This document shows, piece by piece, positions 36,411-48,528 of a stretch of DNA of 64,000 nt. The DNA is from Gnetum montanum. Lineage: Eukaryota; Streptophyta; Gnetopsida; Gnetales; Gnetaceae. Every line of letters starts with the position of its first letter. Within the stretch, counting starts at the first letter, position 1. The notes under the pieces are model-generated. The model had not been told where the DNA came from and made no database searches. It saw nothing but the letters and a program-made list of their open reading frames with translations. The translations under genes were made by a program, and so were the position numbers. Location of the stretch: contig MNCI01002813.1 in the NCBI GenBank assembly GCA_015680685.1, forward strand, positions 1,451,296-1,515,295. The letters run 5' to 3'.

Positions 36411-37300
36411 TCAATAACTTTTCTTTTTATTCAAGAGCTTACCATTATTTAAGAATGCATACTTCATGTTGGTTGGTAAATTTTTCAACTCGAGGGGCTC
36501 CTGCTTGAAGTTATTAGGGATTTCCAACTCTTCCCAATAGGTATCATCATCTTCAACATTAAAGAGTTGTTGATGAACTTGCTCAAGTTCATCCGTGCTT
36601 TCAACATCAGCACATGTTAGGCTCTCAGTTGGTTCCATGCATAATGTATTACTATCTGAGTCAGCTATTAGCCACTAGATGCCCTCCTGTTTTGTGGCTA
36701 CTGCATAGAAACACCTTTGATTATCTGTTTCTTGTATACATTGATTGCATGCTTTAATGTATGTACTTTTGATTGATTAAATCTTTTACATGCAATTACA
36801 CCTGCTATCATTGTATGCGATGCATGGCATATGCTTCTTCTCTATTCTTCCAAATTCATTTTCCTTGGAGATTTCCAAGGAGAGATCCCTTATGCCCATA
36901 CGTGCATCAACCATGCTTAACCATGCTCTTCCCATAATTATGGGGATGTCACCTTTGTATTTTTTAACCTTAATCACTAGAAAATTGGTAGGATAGGACC
37001 ATCCACTAACTATGATCACAATGTCCTTCACTAATCCCAAAGGAATAATGATTATATAGTCTGCAAATTCTAAATGGATGTTGCTCTTCTTGAGAGGTGG
37101 TAAGTTCCATGCCTTGTACATGTCATAAGAGATGAGATTGACACTAGAACCAGAATCAAGAAAAACCTTGCATGGATCATGTCCAATGATCTATAGGTAA
37201 GTGAGTGGACTTCCTAGGTCAGATCTTTTCATGGAAAAATTGCCAACCTTGATCCAATTGAAAACATCATGAGTTAACATCATAGTTAGGATCCAAGGTA
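36411..37300 (-). pseudogene. Protease region of Athila-like element C
   Basis: At 36786-37121 the - strand reads IHLEFADYIIIIPLGLVKDI, then PTNFLVIKVKKYKGDIPIIMGRAWLSMVDARM. This matches the L-LAD-S-P-G-EDVLV, FVVLDMEED and (I/L)ILGRPFL-A blocks that follow the active site in Athila proteases. The upstream D(T/S)G site is not clean. The linker 36411-36638 is acidic and joins protease to RT. Confidence 0.65.
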
Positions 37301-39720
37301 ACATTTAGTTTGAAGGGCACTCAAAGGTGTTTGATGTAGAGGATGAGGGTGTTCGGGATGTAGGGTGACTAGCTGCATTAGGTTGTGAGGGATTGGGAGG
37401 ATTGTTGGATCAAAGAAAGGTCATTTCCTAGATCAATTATCTAAACCACTTAGTGGAAAATTTGGTTGTGAATGTACAAGCCTTATAGCATTTCTTTGCT
37501 ACAGCTATGAAGGAATTTTTCCTTGCATGGATGGAGTAAGAGGTAACTAGGTTGAGGGTGGAGGGATGTGTGCAAATAGATGCGAAGGATGGTATGGATA
37601 TGGGTTCTCTCTTAGAGTAGATGGTGAATGTGTTAAGTGGTACTTTGGAGGGTAATAGTGATGTTGAAATGAGGCATGGCCTGTAGAACTTCTTGGAGAA
37701 ATGGTTTCTTGAACATAGTACTTGCATGGATCTAGTTGCCTATAGGGGTATTTTTGCCTTGGTGGTGGCATTCCCCATGATTGTAGTTGGTGCCACTATT
37801 GGTATTACTCATATGGTTGTGGTGGAGCTTCACTTGGATAATAAGCTTGTTGTTGCTACTGGAACTACCTTGGATTACCTTCAAGATAAGGCAATCATGT
37901 AGGCACTTTCATACATGCTAGTTGAGGATTCAATGTGTACACCCCATACTCTTGTAAGTGTGATACTATAAGGCAACATCCCTTTGGATATTCATATTGA
38001 CAAATTTCACAACCAGTATCATCTTCAAAGTCTATCTCAACCACTTCTTCTACTATGATAGCCTTGCCCTTATCTCTCTCCTAGGCACGTTCAACTTCTT
38101 TCTGTCTCCTGTAATCATGATCACTATCTTGTTCTTTGGATGCCTCATCAATTTTCATAGTAGTTTGGGACTTTTCATCCAAAGAGTCCCATAATTTATC
38201 GACCTTTGCCAAAATGTCAAAAATATATTTTTGAATAGGCAAGGTTTTCCTATTCATCACTTCATCGAGTGGTAACTCCTCCTCATCAAAAAAATCATAC
38301 CTCCCTTTTTCTTATGGAAGGATCCCTATTATACTCTTTTGCACTTTCTATTTTTTGCAACTCACCTTCTTTTTTTGCTACCTACTCTATATGCTTTTGG
38401 ATTTTTTGGGCTCTTAATTCAAATAGTCTCCCTTGGGCATAAACCCTAAGAGTTCTTTTAGTTTCTACTATAATCCCATCTATGATGTGGTAGAGTTGTT
38501 CCCTTTGAGAATAACCATGGCCATGACATCAATGTAAGAGAGAATAATATTTGTCCATGGAAGGATCCAAGGGTTTGTATGTTCCTTATTTCTAGAACTA
38601 GATTTTCCTTCTTAAGTTAAACACTTTGGAGTATGTTTGGTATTTATCATTAAAGAGTTCTAACATGGTACTCCATCATCGAATGGATTTGGGCTCCAAG
38701 GACTAGTACTAGCTTTTAGTTTCCTTGATGAGTTTCTTGAGAAAGATCTTGTAGATGTATTTACAAATCAAAATTGTATTCCCCTTCAGATCTTGGAATA
38801 TTATTCATGCCTAAGCATTTGATTCGACTATCCTTCACATGCATGGTTGGGATCTTTACTACCTCTACAATGTTAAGCATACTTCTAGTCACCAATGGAG
38901 GCTCATCATCATCATTATTATGTTGTCTATAATAATGTCCTCTATTACCTTGATGTTCTTGGTAGGCTCTACAATCCTTATTGTCTTGCTGATCATCTTC
39001 ATCACAATTATTTCTCTGGTGGCTTCTATCAAAACCAGATGATGAAGAGGAATGTTTGAAATTGGATGAAGAGGATGGAGAGGAAGGTGGACTGCCACCA
39101 CCACCATAGTATCCACCACCACCTCTTCACTCATTACAATCACCATCCTTAGATCCCTTGCCACTATGATGTTTACCCAAGTCCCTACCTTGAGTGTGAC
39201 TTTTTCCTAAACTTTGTTTATGAATAGTGGATCGCAAGTTCAAGGTCACACCCTCATCACCAACAATAGAGGATGGAGAATTATAATGTTGGAAATACTC
39301 AAGGGAAGGATCCACATTATCATCTTGGTTTAGCAGGAACAAAAGTTTGGTGAAGTGTTTTCCCTTTGTAAATGCATGGTGCTTTTCCTAGTATCGATCT
39401 CTCCTACATTGTGATTCAGTGGGACAGTAGTCTTGAGTGTCATAACCATTCACAATGTATTCTTCAAGAAGATTTAGGATGCCCAACTTTTTAATAGTTT
39501 GAAAGAGCATTCATGGCACAGATCGATCAAGGGTTAATACGATGTTGCCCTTTATGTCATGCCATTGCAGCTACTCATCCTAGTGTAAGATGAAGGTGAA
39601 GTCTAGTACATACTCATCTGGATGAGTATATACCACTTTGCACTCTTATGGGACCAATGGGTTGACATCTTCATGCCTATGGGAAGAAGACATCTTGCAA
39701 AACAAATAAAATTTTTAGTG
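37300..39720 (-). pseudogene. gag region of Athila-like element C
   Basis: The region lies between the primer-binding site side and protease in the right order for gag. Near 38030-37975 the - strand has CEICQYEYPKGCC, a possible broken zinc-knuckle. The rest is Gln/His/Tyr-rich and Met-rich in short frames (for example 39127-39342 and 38889-39164), without a block I can align with confidence. The assignment rests mainly on position. Confidence 0.5.
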
Positions 39721-39825
39721 TGCTTAGTAGCTATATTTTGTGTGAAGGTGATGTTGACCTTGAGTTCATCCAATAATATTAATAATAGTCACTAATCCTA
39801 GATAGCACACGTTCAACAAATAAAT

Positions 39826-39843
39826 TCCTTGACATTGGTGCTA
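39826..39843 (-). other. Primer-binding site of element C (degenerate tRNA-Asp type)
   Basis: Directly inside the 5' LTR (one base gap) the - strand reads TAGCACCAATGTCAAGGA. Against the tRNA-Asp-type site used by many Athila elements (TGGCGCCGTTGCCGGGGA) I count 11 of 18 identical. Six of the seven differences are G-to-A or C-to-T, as expected from deamination of methylated cytosines. Confidence 0.6.
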
Positions 39844-39844
39844 A

Positions 39845-40774
39845 TGATGAGTGACGAGGTACCCCTACGCCTAACCATACGAGTCACAAAGCGTTCACGC
39901 ATGATTCAATCAAATTCTATGGACTTTATAATTCTTAGTGCACTAGTCTTCTAGGTAGTGAACATTACCCTAAGGTCATTCATTGTCTTCCCGATTACAC
40001 TTGTGAAATACAAAGGTATGGTTAAGTGAAATTGAGGCATATTTTTTTATCATTTTATGTTTTATGTCCTTTGATGCTTTGAAGAGAGAGATAAACTAAT
40101 TTAATGACTAATCTAAATTGACTAACTAACTACTCTCTAACTAATCCTAACATAAGCATCTAGTCCCACTTTCCATACATGTTTTGAATCCACGTATCCA
40201 CTGCTAGGCTACCAAGTGCTATGCCACTGGGTGCACCAAGCAATAATGTTGCTGAGATTACCAAGCGAATACATGTTACACTCAAAGTGGTCATACTTAT
40301 GTATTTAATCTATCTAGCTTATCTTGCTTAATTAGCTTAATTATTGAAAAACATTAGATAATTAACTAAAAGCATTAAATACATAAATAAATATCTAAAC
40401 TATCTAGAATGCTACAAGTTTTATCAAGAAGTTTGTCTTTATTGTCATATCCACTATCATGCTTAGGTACAACAATGCTTGAATAAAGATGTATACACTC
40501 AATGACTTATATTGCAAGCACTTGAGAGAAATATTCTAGTTTCAAATGAATAAACTACAAGATTTTAGCTACTACTATCTATCAGACGCCATAAATGTAG
40601 TTGGTGAGTATGTATTTATAGTAAAAAAAATAGACGCTATGTCAACAAGGCCATGTTGATGCAACAAATGATGCATCGATGGGATTACATCAATGCAACA
40701 AACAATGTGTCAACGGGGCCATGTCGGCAATGCTATGTTGATGAGTTCTCTTTAATGCAGCCAACTATGACCCA
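39845..40774 (-). mobile_element. 5' LTR of element C
   Basis: Partner of 27812-28744. It starts TGATGAGTGACGAGGTACCC and ends at a CA before TTACCC; TTACCC also occurs at 27804-27809 beside the other end, but not flush with the LTR. The element spans about 13 kb and is complete in layout: LTR, primer site, gag, protease, RT, RNase H, integrase, spacer, extra ORF, LTR. The promoter array at 40634-40745 is longer than in the 3' LTR. Confidence 0.8.
40611..40745 (-). promoter_or_regulatory. LTR promoter module of element C (5' LTR copy)
   Basis: The TATA box reads ACTATAAATACA on the - strand (about 40612-40622). Upstream on that strand is an array of GTCAACAAGG, TGTTGATG, CATCGATG, CATCAATG and GTCAACGGGG half-sites. 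Compared with 28605-28665 it has at least one extra repeat unit. Confidence 0.5.
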
Positions 40775-43700
40775 TTACCCATTTAGTTGGATAGCCTAAC
40801 TATGGTGGCAATGCTAGATTGCCTACAAGTTCTTAAGTGCCATAGGAAGATAACCTAGAGGGCATTATAGTGTACCATCCAACATCAAAAAATATTTTCC
40901 TTGCTTTCCTTCCTACTTAATTTAGTATCTTAATATTATTTTCCAAGTTATTTGATTATACTTCCATTATAATTCCACATGTGTGATGGACTATCACAAT
41001 GAACGATCATGTTTTATCAACATTTGGGAATGGGATGTGACATTTGCTATTGATGCAAGCCATGATTCAAGAGCTAAATGGAATAAAATAGTATTAAAAT
41101 GTATTATTAATATATGGATGAGATACATCGAATATGGAAATATATGTATGATACATCAAGAATAGGGATATGGAAAGAAGCAAAAGAAGAGATTAGTCAT
41201 CCAGTTTAAAGACCTTGAGAAGATCAGTAACATTCTTTGATTAGGCCTCACATTTCTCCTTTGTAGCATCATCCTCATTCATTACTACTTGGCATCTGAC
41301 CAAACCATCCTATAGTTGTTTTATTTATTTGAGAGTACTCTTTGCTATAGCCTATGCCTCATCCATCTTCGCAAGTTTAATTTCCAATAGATTCATTTGA
41401 AGGGTCTATTGGGCCACACCTTCTTGTTATTATTTTTCTTTCCTTTGCATACAAAAGATTAAGGATATGAGGGAAATAATAATAATAAAATGAAAAAGAA
41501 AAAAATGAGAAAATAGGAATTTCTTGTGTGAAGTTGATCATTCTCAATTTTGATGATGCATTTTTTGCTCAACAAATAACAAGCAAGGCAAGTGGCACTC
41601 TCTAATTCTCCTAAGAGCTATTTGAGATTTCTGATAACTTTTGGAACACCCTTGAAAATATCATGAAAGGAGGATGTAGCATCAATCTGAAAAAACTCAT
41701 AATCTCCCTTAAAGTCACAAGATTTGGACTCCCTCAAGTGGTACAATTCTTCAAGAATGCAATAAGGTGTGTTCCTCATAATTCATTTACTAAAATTCCA
41801 AAGAAGAACCATTCTTCTTCGACAACCACCATCTATCCTAACAAAAAAGGAGAATCCATGATGGTGACAGAAAGAGTTACAATAAAAGACCCAAGAATTG
41901 AAGACATCGGAATAGCCTATGATAAAGTGCCTCTTACTGAGGTCACATGTGGTGATTTTGATGGTGGGGTTAGAGTTTGTTCAAAGCTAGTATGGGTGGT
42001 AGTATCCTTTTCCCAATTCTCAGATGAAGTACCTCCAACCTAGAGATATCTACAATACAAAGTGAACATCACATAAGAAGAATAAAGAAAAGGGAAGTAT
42101 TAAACCACTATATGATTGAATTTACCTTTGGTTCCTTTCTTTATCTTTTTATTCAGCACTTAAAATTACTTGGTTGTTAGAACCCTGACCAATACATTGT
42201 TTCTAATTTTTTAAAAATTTAGAATTAGAAATAAAAAATAAAAAACAATAATCAAATGGGAAATTAAATAAAATTTAAAAAAAAAACCTTAGAATTGAGC
42301 TCTATCGTCACCACATCCTCCCTTCTTGGGGTTGCCTTATCTTCTTTAGGAATCAAAGCACCTTCCATTGGTTCATTTTGTAGCCCAAATTGCATTGCAA
42401 ATAAATACATAAAAATAAATAGTTAACAAAAAATTATAATCACATATATAAGTATATATAATACCTCATTAGTTCCTTCAAGGTTTTTGGCTTGTTTGAG
42501 TTATTTGATCTTTCTTTGCATCCTTAATCTAACCCCTCACAACTCTCTCTTCTTAAACTTAGGATGTAAACCAAGATTGAAATGGCTAAGAAGATTTATT
42601 AAAGAATTATAACTTAAAATTAAGAACATGATCATGAGTACACAACATATCATGTAAGGTTTCTATGGATTTTTCTTGGTGGTAGTAGCATGTTCCATGG
42701 TAGAATGCAAGGCAAAACAAAAACAAAAACAAAACAATGACCAATTATAAACCCTACCAATTTGGCACCATGAAGAATATAGATGGAATAGGCATTAACA
42801 TAGGAATGTTGTGGATTCCATAAAACCTTACTTTATATAAATTGACTTACTTCAAAATCAATTTCATTAATAAAATCAAGGAGATAATATAAGCTTTTGT
42901 GAATAGCTAAGTCATGAACATAATCAAATAACTCTCCTTAGCATAACATTTGAAACTTAGGAGAGAAAATAGTAGGGATTAAAGGATTTTCCCCTAAGTG
43001 AAAACCAAAAACTGACTGAATATTAGCCAAAGAAATCACTAATGGTCAAAAAGTCATTTTTGAAGTAGAACTTTCACTTTTACTATAGACATTACATCAT
43101 TGTGTTATAAGACTGATGTTTTAAAAATAGAAAAGACAAGTAGCTCATACAATCTATAAACTATAAGATATTGAAACTCCTTTACTCTAAGTAAGTTACA
43201 AAAAAAATTGGAAGCTGCAACTACATTATTTTGGTGCAAAATAATAGATATTGTTTTAGGGCTACTTGAAGGAGCTTGAGAGGAACACTTAGGAGGAGCC
43301 ATGCTATCATGCTTGTACAAATCTTCTTTGTCTTTAAAATCTTTGCAATTCTTGTGCTAGATAAACAAACACTTCCTTTCTCATGGATTTATTAAAAATC
43401 CAAAAACCTTAGGTGTGAAAAAAGAGGTAGTTACAAATTAAGCTAATTAAAAAGTAATGAAAGCTAATGACTACCTTTTATAATTTTCTAATTAATAATT
43501 TGAGAAATCTAGTGTTGTTATGAGATGAAGACATGGTGCTCTCCGAGATGATATTAACGGTATCAATTTTGTTGAAATCTAACTTACAGTTTGGGAGATA
43601 TAGAGTTTCTTATTTTTTGTATGATTTATAAAAAAATTAATTTTTTTTGGATAAATTTAAATAAAAAATTAAAATAAGGTGGCAGGTTCAAACCCAATCC

Positions 43701-44379
43701 CACTATTTTAAAAAAATATATAAAAATAATAAAATAGGGAAAGGGGCAACGAAAGCCCACAAGGGTCATGGCCATTGGGCCATGTAGCTCTTCAAAGCTT
43801 GCACTGACCCTTGAAGCCATGAAGCTATGCCAACCCTTGAAGCTGTGAAGCCACATTGATCCTTGAAGTCACACCACTTGCAGTCATCATGCTATCCACT
43901 GCTACCAATATTTTCATCCATTGCCAAGCCATCCTTGGTTGCCATGATTTCCATCTACTTCCATGCCATCCTCTTCCACCATGCCATCTGTAGTTGAAGT
44001 CAGTATCAGTGAGAGTTCAATCATGGTCAATGACTTGGTCCAACTCCTCTTCATCCCATGTGATGTTGATGTGGCAAAGGTAGCCCCAAAAAAAAGTAGC
44101 CAGCAAGCACACAACCTTCTCATCTAGAGTCTAGACATGCTACCATTACATCACAATTTCACCACCATTATGCACCCAAATCTAGAGTCACCCACCATCA
44201 TCATTATGTGCCTTGATTTACAAGGCCACGTGCTAACCAATGTCATCACCACCTACAAACCCTTACCGCTACTACACACTACATACACAAAACCCTTGTC
44301 CATTGCCACTACCTGCATTACCATCATTCTTGCAAGATGTGCTGCTCCACTGCTATTCCTTGCATAGTTTTCTGCTAGC
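40775..44379. other. Unassigned remainder of element A between nested elements C and E
   Basis: By position this should be the downstream part of element A, but no integrase motif was found. At 41190-41450 the - strand shows Lys/Glu/Ala-rich frames of coiled-coil type. An open frame of 126 codons on the + strand (41663-42043) has no recognisable domain. 42180-42300 and 43610-43740 are very AT-rich. Around 43780-43870 the words CCTTGAAGCCATGAAG and CCTTGAAGCTGTGAAG are repeated. I cannot tell whether all of it belongs to A. Confidence 0.35.
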
Positions 44380-44775
44380 ATCGAGAATAGTTGCATCATG
44401 GACACCATTAGAATTGGGAAAAGTTTCCTTTTTCCAACGTGTCGTGAACACCATCAGTGTTGAGAATAATTGCCTCCTTCAACACCCTATAGGTACCACA
44501 AACGCTAGAAATAGCTACCTCCTTCAGTGTGCCACAAATAATACTGGCACTAGGAATAGCTACATCCTCCAATAACCATGGACACGATTGACATCAAGAA
44601 TAACTGCCTCCTCTGGCACCCTTCACGATGTCCTCCAGTGTGCTATGAACATTTTTGACATGGGGAATAGTTGCCTCCTCTGGCACCTGTGAACATTGCT
44701 AACACTAGGAATAGCTGCCTCATCTAGCATACCACAAATGAAAAATGTTGTCTTCTCTGACACCCACAAACACCA
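44380..44775 (+). repeat. Degenerate tandem repeat, about 46-bp period
   Basis: Variants of GAATAGCTGCCTCCTCTGGCACC recur near 44383, 44464, 44509, 44555, 44601, 44662 and 44709. Several spacings are close to 45-47 bases; others are longer. The array ends immediately before the left LTR of element E. Confidence 0.6.
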
Positions 44776-44779
44776 TTGG

Positions 44780-45147
44780 TGCTATGCTACGTAGCATAGC
44801 ATGGTGCTTCATTCCGTGATTGTTTTCTGATACTTTCTACGCTACATAGCGAGGTGTAGTGTAGCATAGTAGACTTCATGACTTAGACAACTTGTTGAAC
44901 TATTTCGTGCATCCTGAGCGGTGCTATCAACTCTATGCACCATTTTTGGGCAGGTTGTTGGTTGGGTAGGCTACTTGGGTGGATAGGCGGGATGATCCGT
45001 AGAGCTTGTTCATGCCCAAAGTAGAAACTTTGCTGAACTGGCTGACCTAAATTTAAAGCGTTCTCCTCCCAAAGAATTGTTGTGGTGCTACACAAATTGC
45101 AAGGCCTGGTGAAGTGAGAATGACTTTGAATTTTTTGGGGTGTTTCA
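44780..45147 (-). mobile_element. 3' LTR of element E
   Basis: A 368-base direct repeat of 53263-53635, sharing for example CCTGAGCGGTGCT, GGCTACTTGGGTGGATAGGC and AATTGCAAGGCCTGGTGAAG. By eye identity is roughly 85-90%. It begins TG and ends CA. The outer end contains the palindrome GCTACGTAGC. Five bases outside are ATTGG, against ATAAT beyond the partner, so no target-site duplication survives. Confidence 0.88.
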
Positions 45148-45170
45148 TTGGCCCCTCTTTGTCAACGTCT
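45148..45170 (-). other. Polypurine tract region of element E
   Basis: Immediately inside the 3' LTR the - strand reads GACAAAGAGGGGCCAA before TGAAACACC. A purine-rich run at this position is the usual primer for plus-strand DNA synthesis. Confidence 0.55.
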
Positions 45171-46129
45171 AGAGGGCAAGCTCGAGAGACATTGACAAAG
45201 AATACGAAACACCTTGGAAGAGGTGATGCTAATGTTGTCTCTTGGTGATTTCTGGGACATTTCTTGGCTACGCTTGAGACTGTTGCATTGGTTTTGCAGA
45301 GGTTAAGGCAGAGAGCAAAGATGATGTTTAGTAGAGTCCCTCGTTGGAGTGCTCATGAGGGACTCATTCGCATTTTCATCTTTGGCTAGTGCTGTTCTTT
45401 AACCTCTCATAGGATAGGTGTTTCCTTCACAAGATGAGTTGTGTTACATCCATGAAAGATTTTGACTTGCCTACAGATGTTTTCTATATGATGAGTTGTG
45501 TTACACACATCATGAAATTTGCACTCTGAAGTAGCTAGGCAGGTTGAGGCACTCGCTTCGTGACATGGTAGCATTTGTTGTTGTCGTAAGCCATGCCCTC
45601 GGGGGCAAAGGTCTTGCTCGCTGCTGACATTGTTGAAGCTGTTGGACATTATTGCTAGTGTATGATGTCCAAAGCAGAAAGGCCAACAACGGCCTTGGCA
45701 GCATTGGCATGGAGGAGCTGGCCTCGAAGACGCTATTTTGAGTGTGGATGCACTAGAATCCCTACTAGGGGCCTGCATTCCTAGTTTAGCTATGGGATCA
45801 TCTACTGCATAACCAAATGTTGTTGGCAGGGGGCTAGAGGGTAACAATATCGTGGCTGGCCCACAATACTGCCGGAATTCTAGTTGTAGGAAATAGCCAA
45901 GGGACTACCATCAAGGTAATAGGTCATGGCGACAGTAGGTTCGAAGGGCAATTGTAATGTCATACGAAAACTCTAGAGGGTCAACATAATGCCAAGGGTG
46001 GTAGCATTGCATATGTTCTAGACCGCATTCCTATTGTGTCGTGAACGGCGCTTTGGAGCTACGATGATCCACCCACACATCGACATTGCACCCACTCGTT
46101 TGATGTGTATTTGGTGCTAGTGAATGTTA
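45171..46129. other. 3' untranslated part of element E, no assigned gene
   Basis: GC content is higher than in the surrounding sequence. A 146-codon open frame on the - strand (45407-45847) is rich in Cys, His, Ser and Pro. It has no motif I recognise and may be chance. Confidence 0.4.
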
Positions 46130-46405
46130 GGGGTGCGACGTGAACCTAGTTTAAGGTCTTGGTAGACCATGTGCTGGTTTAAGGTCCCAGTGGATCATTG
46201 TGCTGATTTAAGATCCCGGGAGACAGTACATGCTAGTTTAACGTCATAGCGGATGCGCTGTGCTAGTTTTACGTCATGGCAGACTAGTTGTGCCAGTTTT
46301 ACGTCATGGAAAATAGTGCTTCATGCCGCTAGTTTAACATCATTGCGGACGCTGCTAGCTGCTATTGCCAGTTTATGGTCATAGTGGATGCTGCTCAGTG
46401 CCACT
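46130..46405. repeat. About 30-bp tandem repeat downstream of E integrase
   Basis: Seven or eight units of the form GTGCTAGTTTAACGTCATGGCGGAC lie head to tail, for example TTTAAGGTCTTGGTAGACC, TTTAAGGTCCCAGTGGATC, TTTAACGTCATAGCGGATG, TTTTACGTCATGGCAGACT and TTTATGGTCATAGTGGATG. The same unit recurs, more dispersed, at 50010-50480 on the other side of pol. Confidence 0.75.
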
Positions 46406-46410
46406 GTGCT

Positions 46411-47440
46411 TTAGGCATAGTATGGCTTGAGGTACAAGTGATTCACTAGGTTGGCGAACTCGTTGCTATCCATGTCTGCCAACTTGAAGGCTCCATTCCT
46501 GAAGGCTTTAGTGACCACGTAAGGGCCTTCCCAATTGGTTAAGAATTTTCTCACGTGCTCGTGGACGGCCTTGAGGATGAGGTTTCCATTTTGCACTGGC
46601 CATTGATATGGGTCTGCACGGTGCTTCTACTACTGCTTGCTTTGGTAGTGCTCAATGCATCTCAGCGTCTATGTGCACTCCTCCTCTATTATGTCGAGGT
46701 CGATGGTCCACGACTCATTGCTCTAGGCTTCGCTCACAACATCAAATAGGATCATCCGAAGTGAAGGTACCTGCAGCTCAAGAGGCAACATAGCTTCAGA
46801 TCCGTAAACAAGGCTATAAGGAGTCTTACTTGTTGTGATTCTGCACGTCATCTGGTAGGCCCATAGAACATAAAGGATTTGCTGGTGCCACTGCCTCTTG
46901 CTGTTGTTAAGCATCCGCTTCAGCAAGTTGATGATGGATTTATTTGTAGCCTCTGCCTGCCCATTCACCTGCGGGTAATAGGGGGAGGAGTATGATTGTT
47001 TAATGCCTAGATTGTTGCAGAAGGTTCGGGTTTCTATACTACTAAACTGTTGTCCATTATCAGTCACAATAGTCATTGGAAGCCCAAATTTGGTTACGAT
47101 GTTGTCTAGGATGAAATGGTAGATTTGCTAAGACATCGTCTTCCTCGGGGGGATAGCCTCCACCCACTTGGTAAAGTACTCAATGGCGGTGATAATGAAA
47201 CTATGCCCTATGGAGGACTTAGGCATGATAGGCCCTATGAGGTCTAATCCCCATCATTAGAAGGGCCACGTGATTTTCGTTGGGTGGAGGTCTGTAGGTG
47301 CTATGTGTATGAGATTTTCATATCTTTGGCATGTGTCGCACGTCTTAACTTTCGACAAGCAGTCACACTCCATGTGGGTCCAGTAGTACCCTAGGCGTCT
47401 GATTTTTGCAACCATATCCCTAGGCGCTATGTGTCCATTG
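46411..47440 (-). pseudogene. Integrase of Tat-like element E
   Basis: Going down the - strand: the zinc-binding end has CDCLSKVKTCDTCQRY (about 47380-47330). The core has GLDLIGPIMPKSSIGHSF and YFTKWVEAIPPRKTMS, then IVTDNGQQFSS (about 47060). It continues FGLPMTI, SYSSPYYPQVNGQAEATNKS (46990-46930), VLWAYQMTCRITTSKTPYSL and YGSEAMLP. All three catalytic-type acids (D in GLDLIG, D in VTDNG, E in GQAEATNK) are visible. The C-terminal domain at 46411-46596 has FLTNWEGPYVVTKAF and GAFKLADMDS. A few stops (for example around 47250) break the frame. This is the best preserved integrase in the window. Confidence 0.85.
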
Positions 47441-48528
47441 CAAAGTCCCTCATGTACTTCATTAACTACCTTCTACACCTGCTCCCTACCCACACATGCT
47501 AGAAATATCCTGTCATAGGAACGTTGACACAGGCCATCATTTTCCATGAGCACATATTGTTGGGCATGCCTATAGATTGCATCTCTCTGGGCAAATGTCA
47601 ATCCACCTGGGGGCTCACCATGCTGCAGGTAAGCTTTAATGTGGGAATACCACTCCTAGGTATCCATGGCACTGACAGAGGCCAGATGTTCCACCTGAGT
47701 GATAGGCTCTACACATTCGATAATCGAAATTGGTAGGTTTTCCCAAGAATGTGATGGAATGTTTAATGCCAGAGTAGCTAAGGCATCTGCCATGGTGTTC
47801 TCATTGCGTGGCACGTGTTGAACATCTATGGTTGCAAATTGCTTAAGTAGGTTTTTTGCTAGGTCACAGTAGGGTTGCAGGTGTGTAGCCTTGTAGGCAT
47901 AGACCTTAGTGATTTAATTCATGACTAGTTGTGAATCTCCCCAAATTTCCAGGTGTTGTATGTGCAGTGCTTGGGTAGTTAAGAGGCCTCTAAGTAACCC
48001 CTCATATTCTGCCACATTTTTGATGCAAGGGAACATAAAATGATATGTAGATAGATGTATTTCCCCAGAAGAGAGTGTGATGATGACAGCGGCGCTAACC
48101 CCTTACGTGGTTGAGGTGCTATCGAAGTATAAAGTCGCTTCGAGATGCGATGAGACAATGTCGATATTGCTAACATGCTCGTCCGGGAATTCGGGGTCTA
48201 TGATGGCCTGGTCATTGACAGGCAAGGCCATGAGTTGGATTGCTATGGCTTGACCCTTCGTCGATGATTAGCTTACATAGTGTAAATCAAACTCCACGAT
48301 TATTACCTTCCAACGGGCTATCCTGCTACTTTCGTATAGGTTTTTAGTGATATCCTGGAGTATATTACTTTTGCAGATGACGTTGGTCGTACTACGGAAT
48401 AGGTAATGCCTCCACTTCTTTAGTGCGAACACTAAGACAAGCCAGTTCCTCTCCACTTCATTGTATTTCACCTCATGCGCTATTAGTGCGTGGCTTAGGT
48501 AATACACTGGTATTTCAGAATCATTGTC
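47441..48528 (-). pseudogene. RNase H and second (Tat-type) RNase H of element E
   Basis: At 48268-48507 the classic RNase H end reads YYLSHALIAHEVKYNEVERN, then LVLVFALKKWRHYLF. Further down, at about 48230-47950, a second RNase H has VSAAVIITLSSGEIHLSTY and KNVAEYEGLLRGLL, then LEIWGDSQLVMN. This is the duplicated domain characteristic of Tat-clade elements. At about 47890-47800 HVPRNENTMADALATLA closes it. Stops are few but present. Confidence 0.75.

Noticed and set aside
41663-42043. 126-codon open frame on the + strand as a gene
   Set aside because: No recognisable domain, no homologous copy in the window, and it lies within probable element A sequence. Kept only as a note in the unassigned region.
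45407-45847. 146-codon Cys/His-rich open frame on the - strand in element E
   Set aside because: Cys and His spacing does not match a zinc-finger class, and there is no homologous frame in element A. Likely chance in a GC-richer untranslated region.
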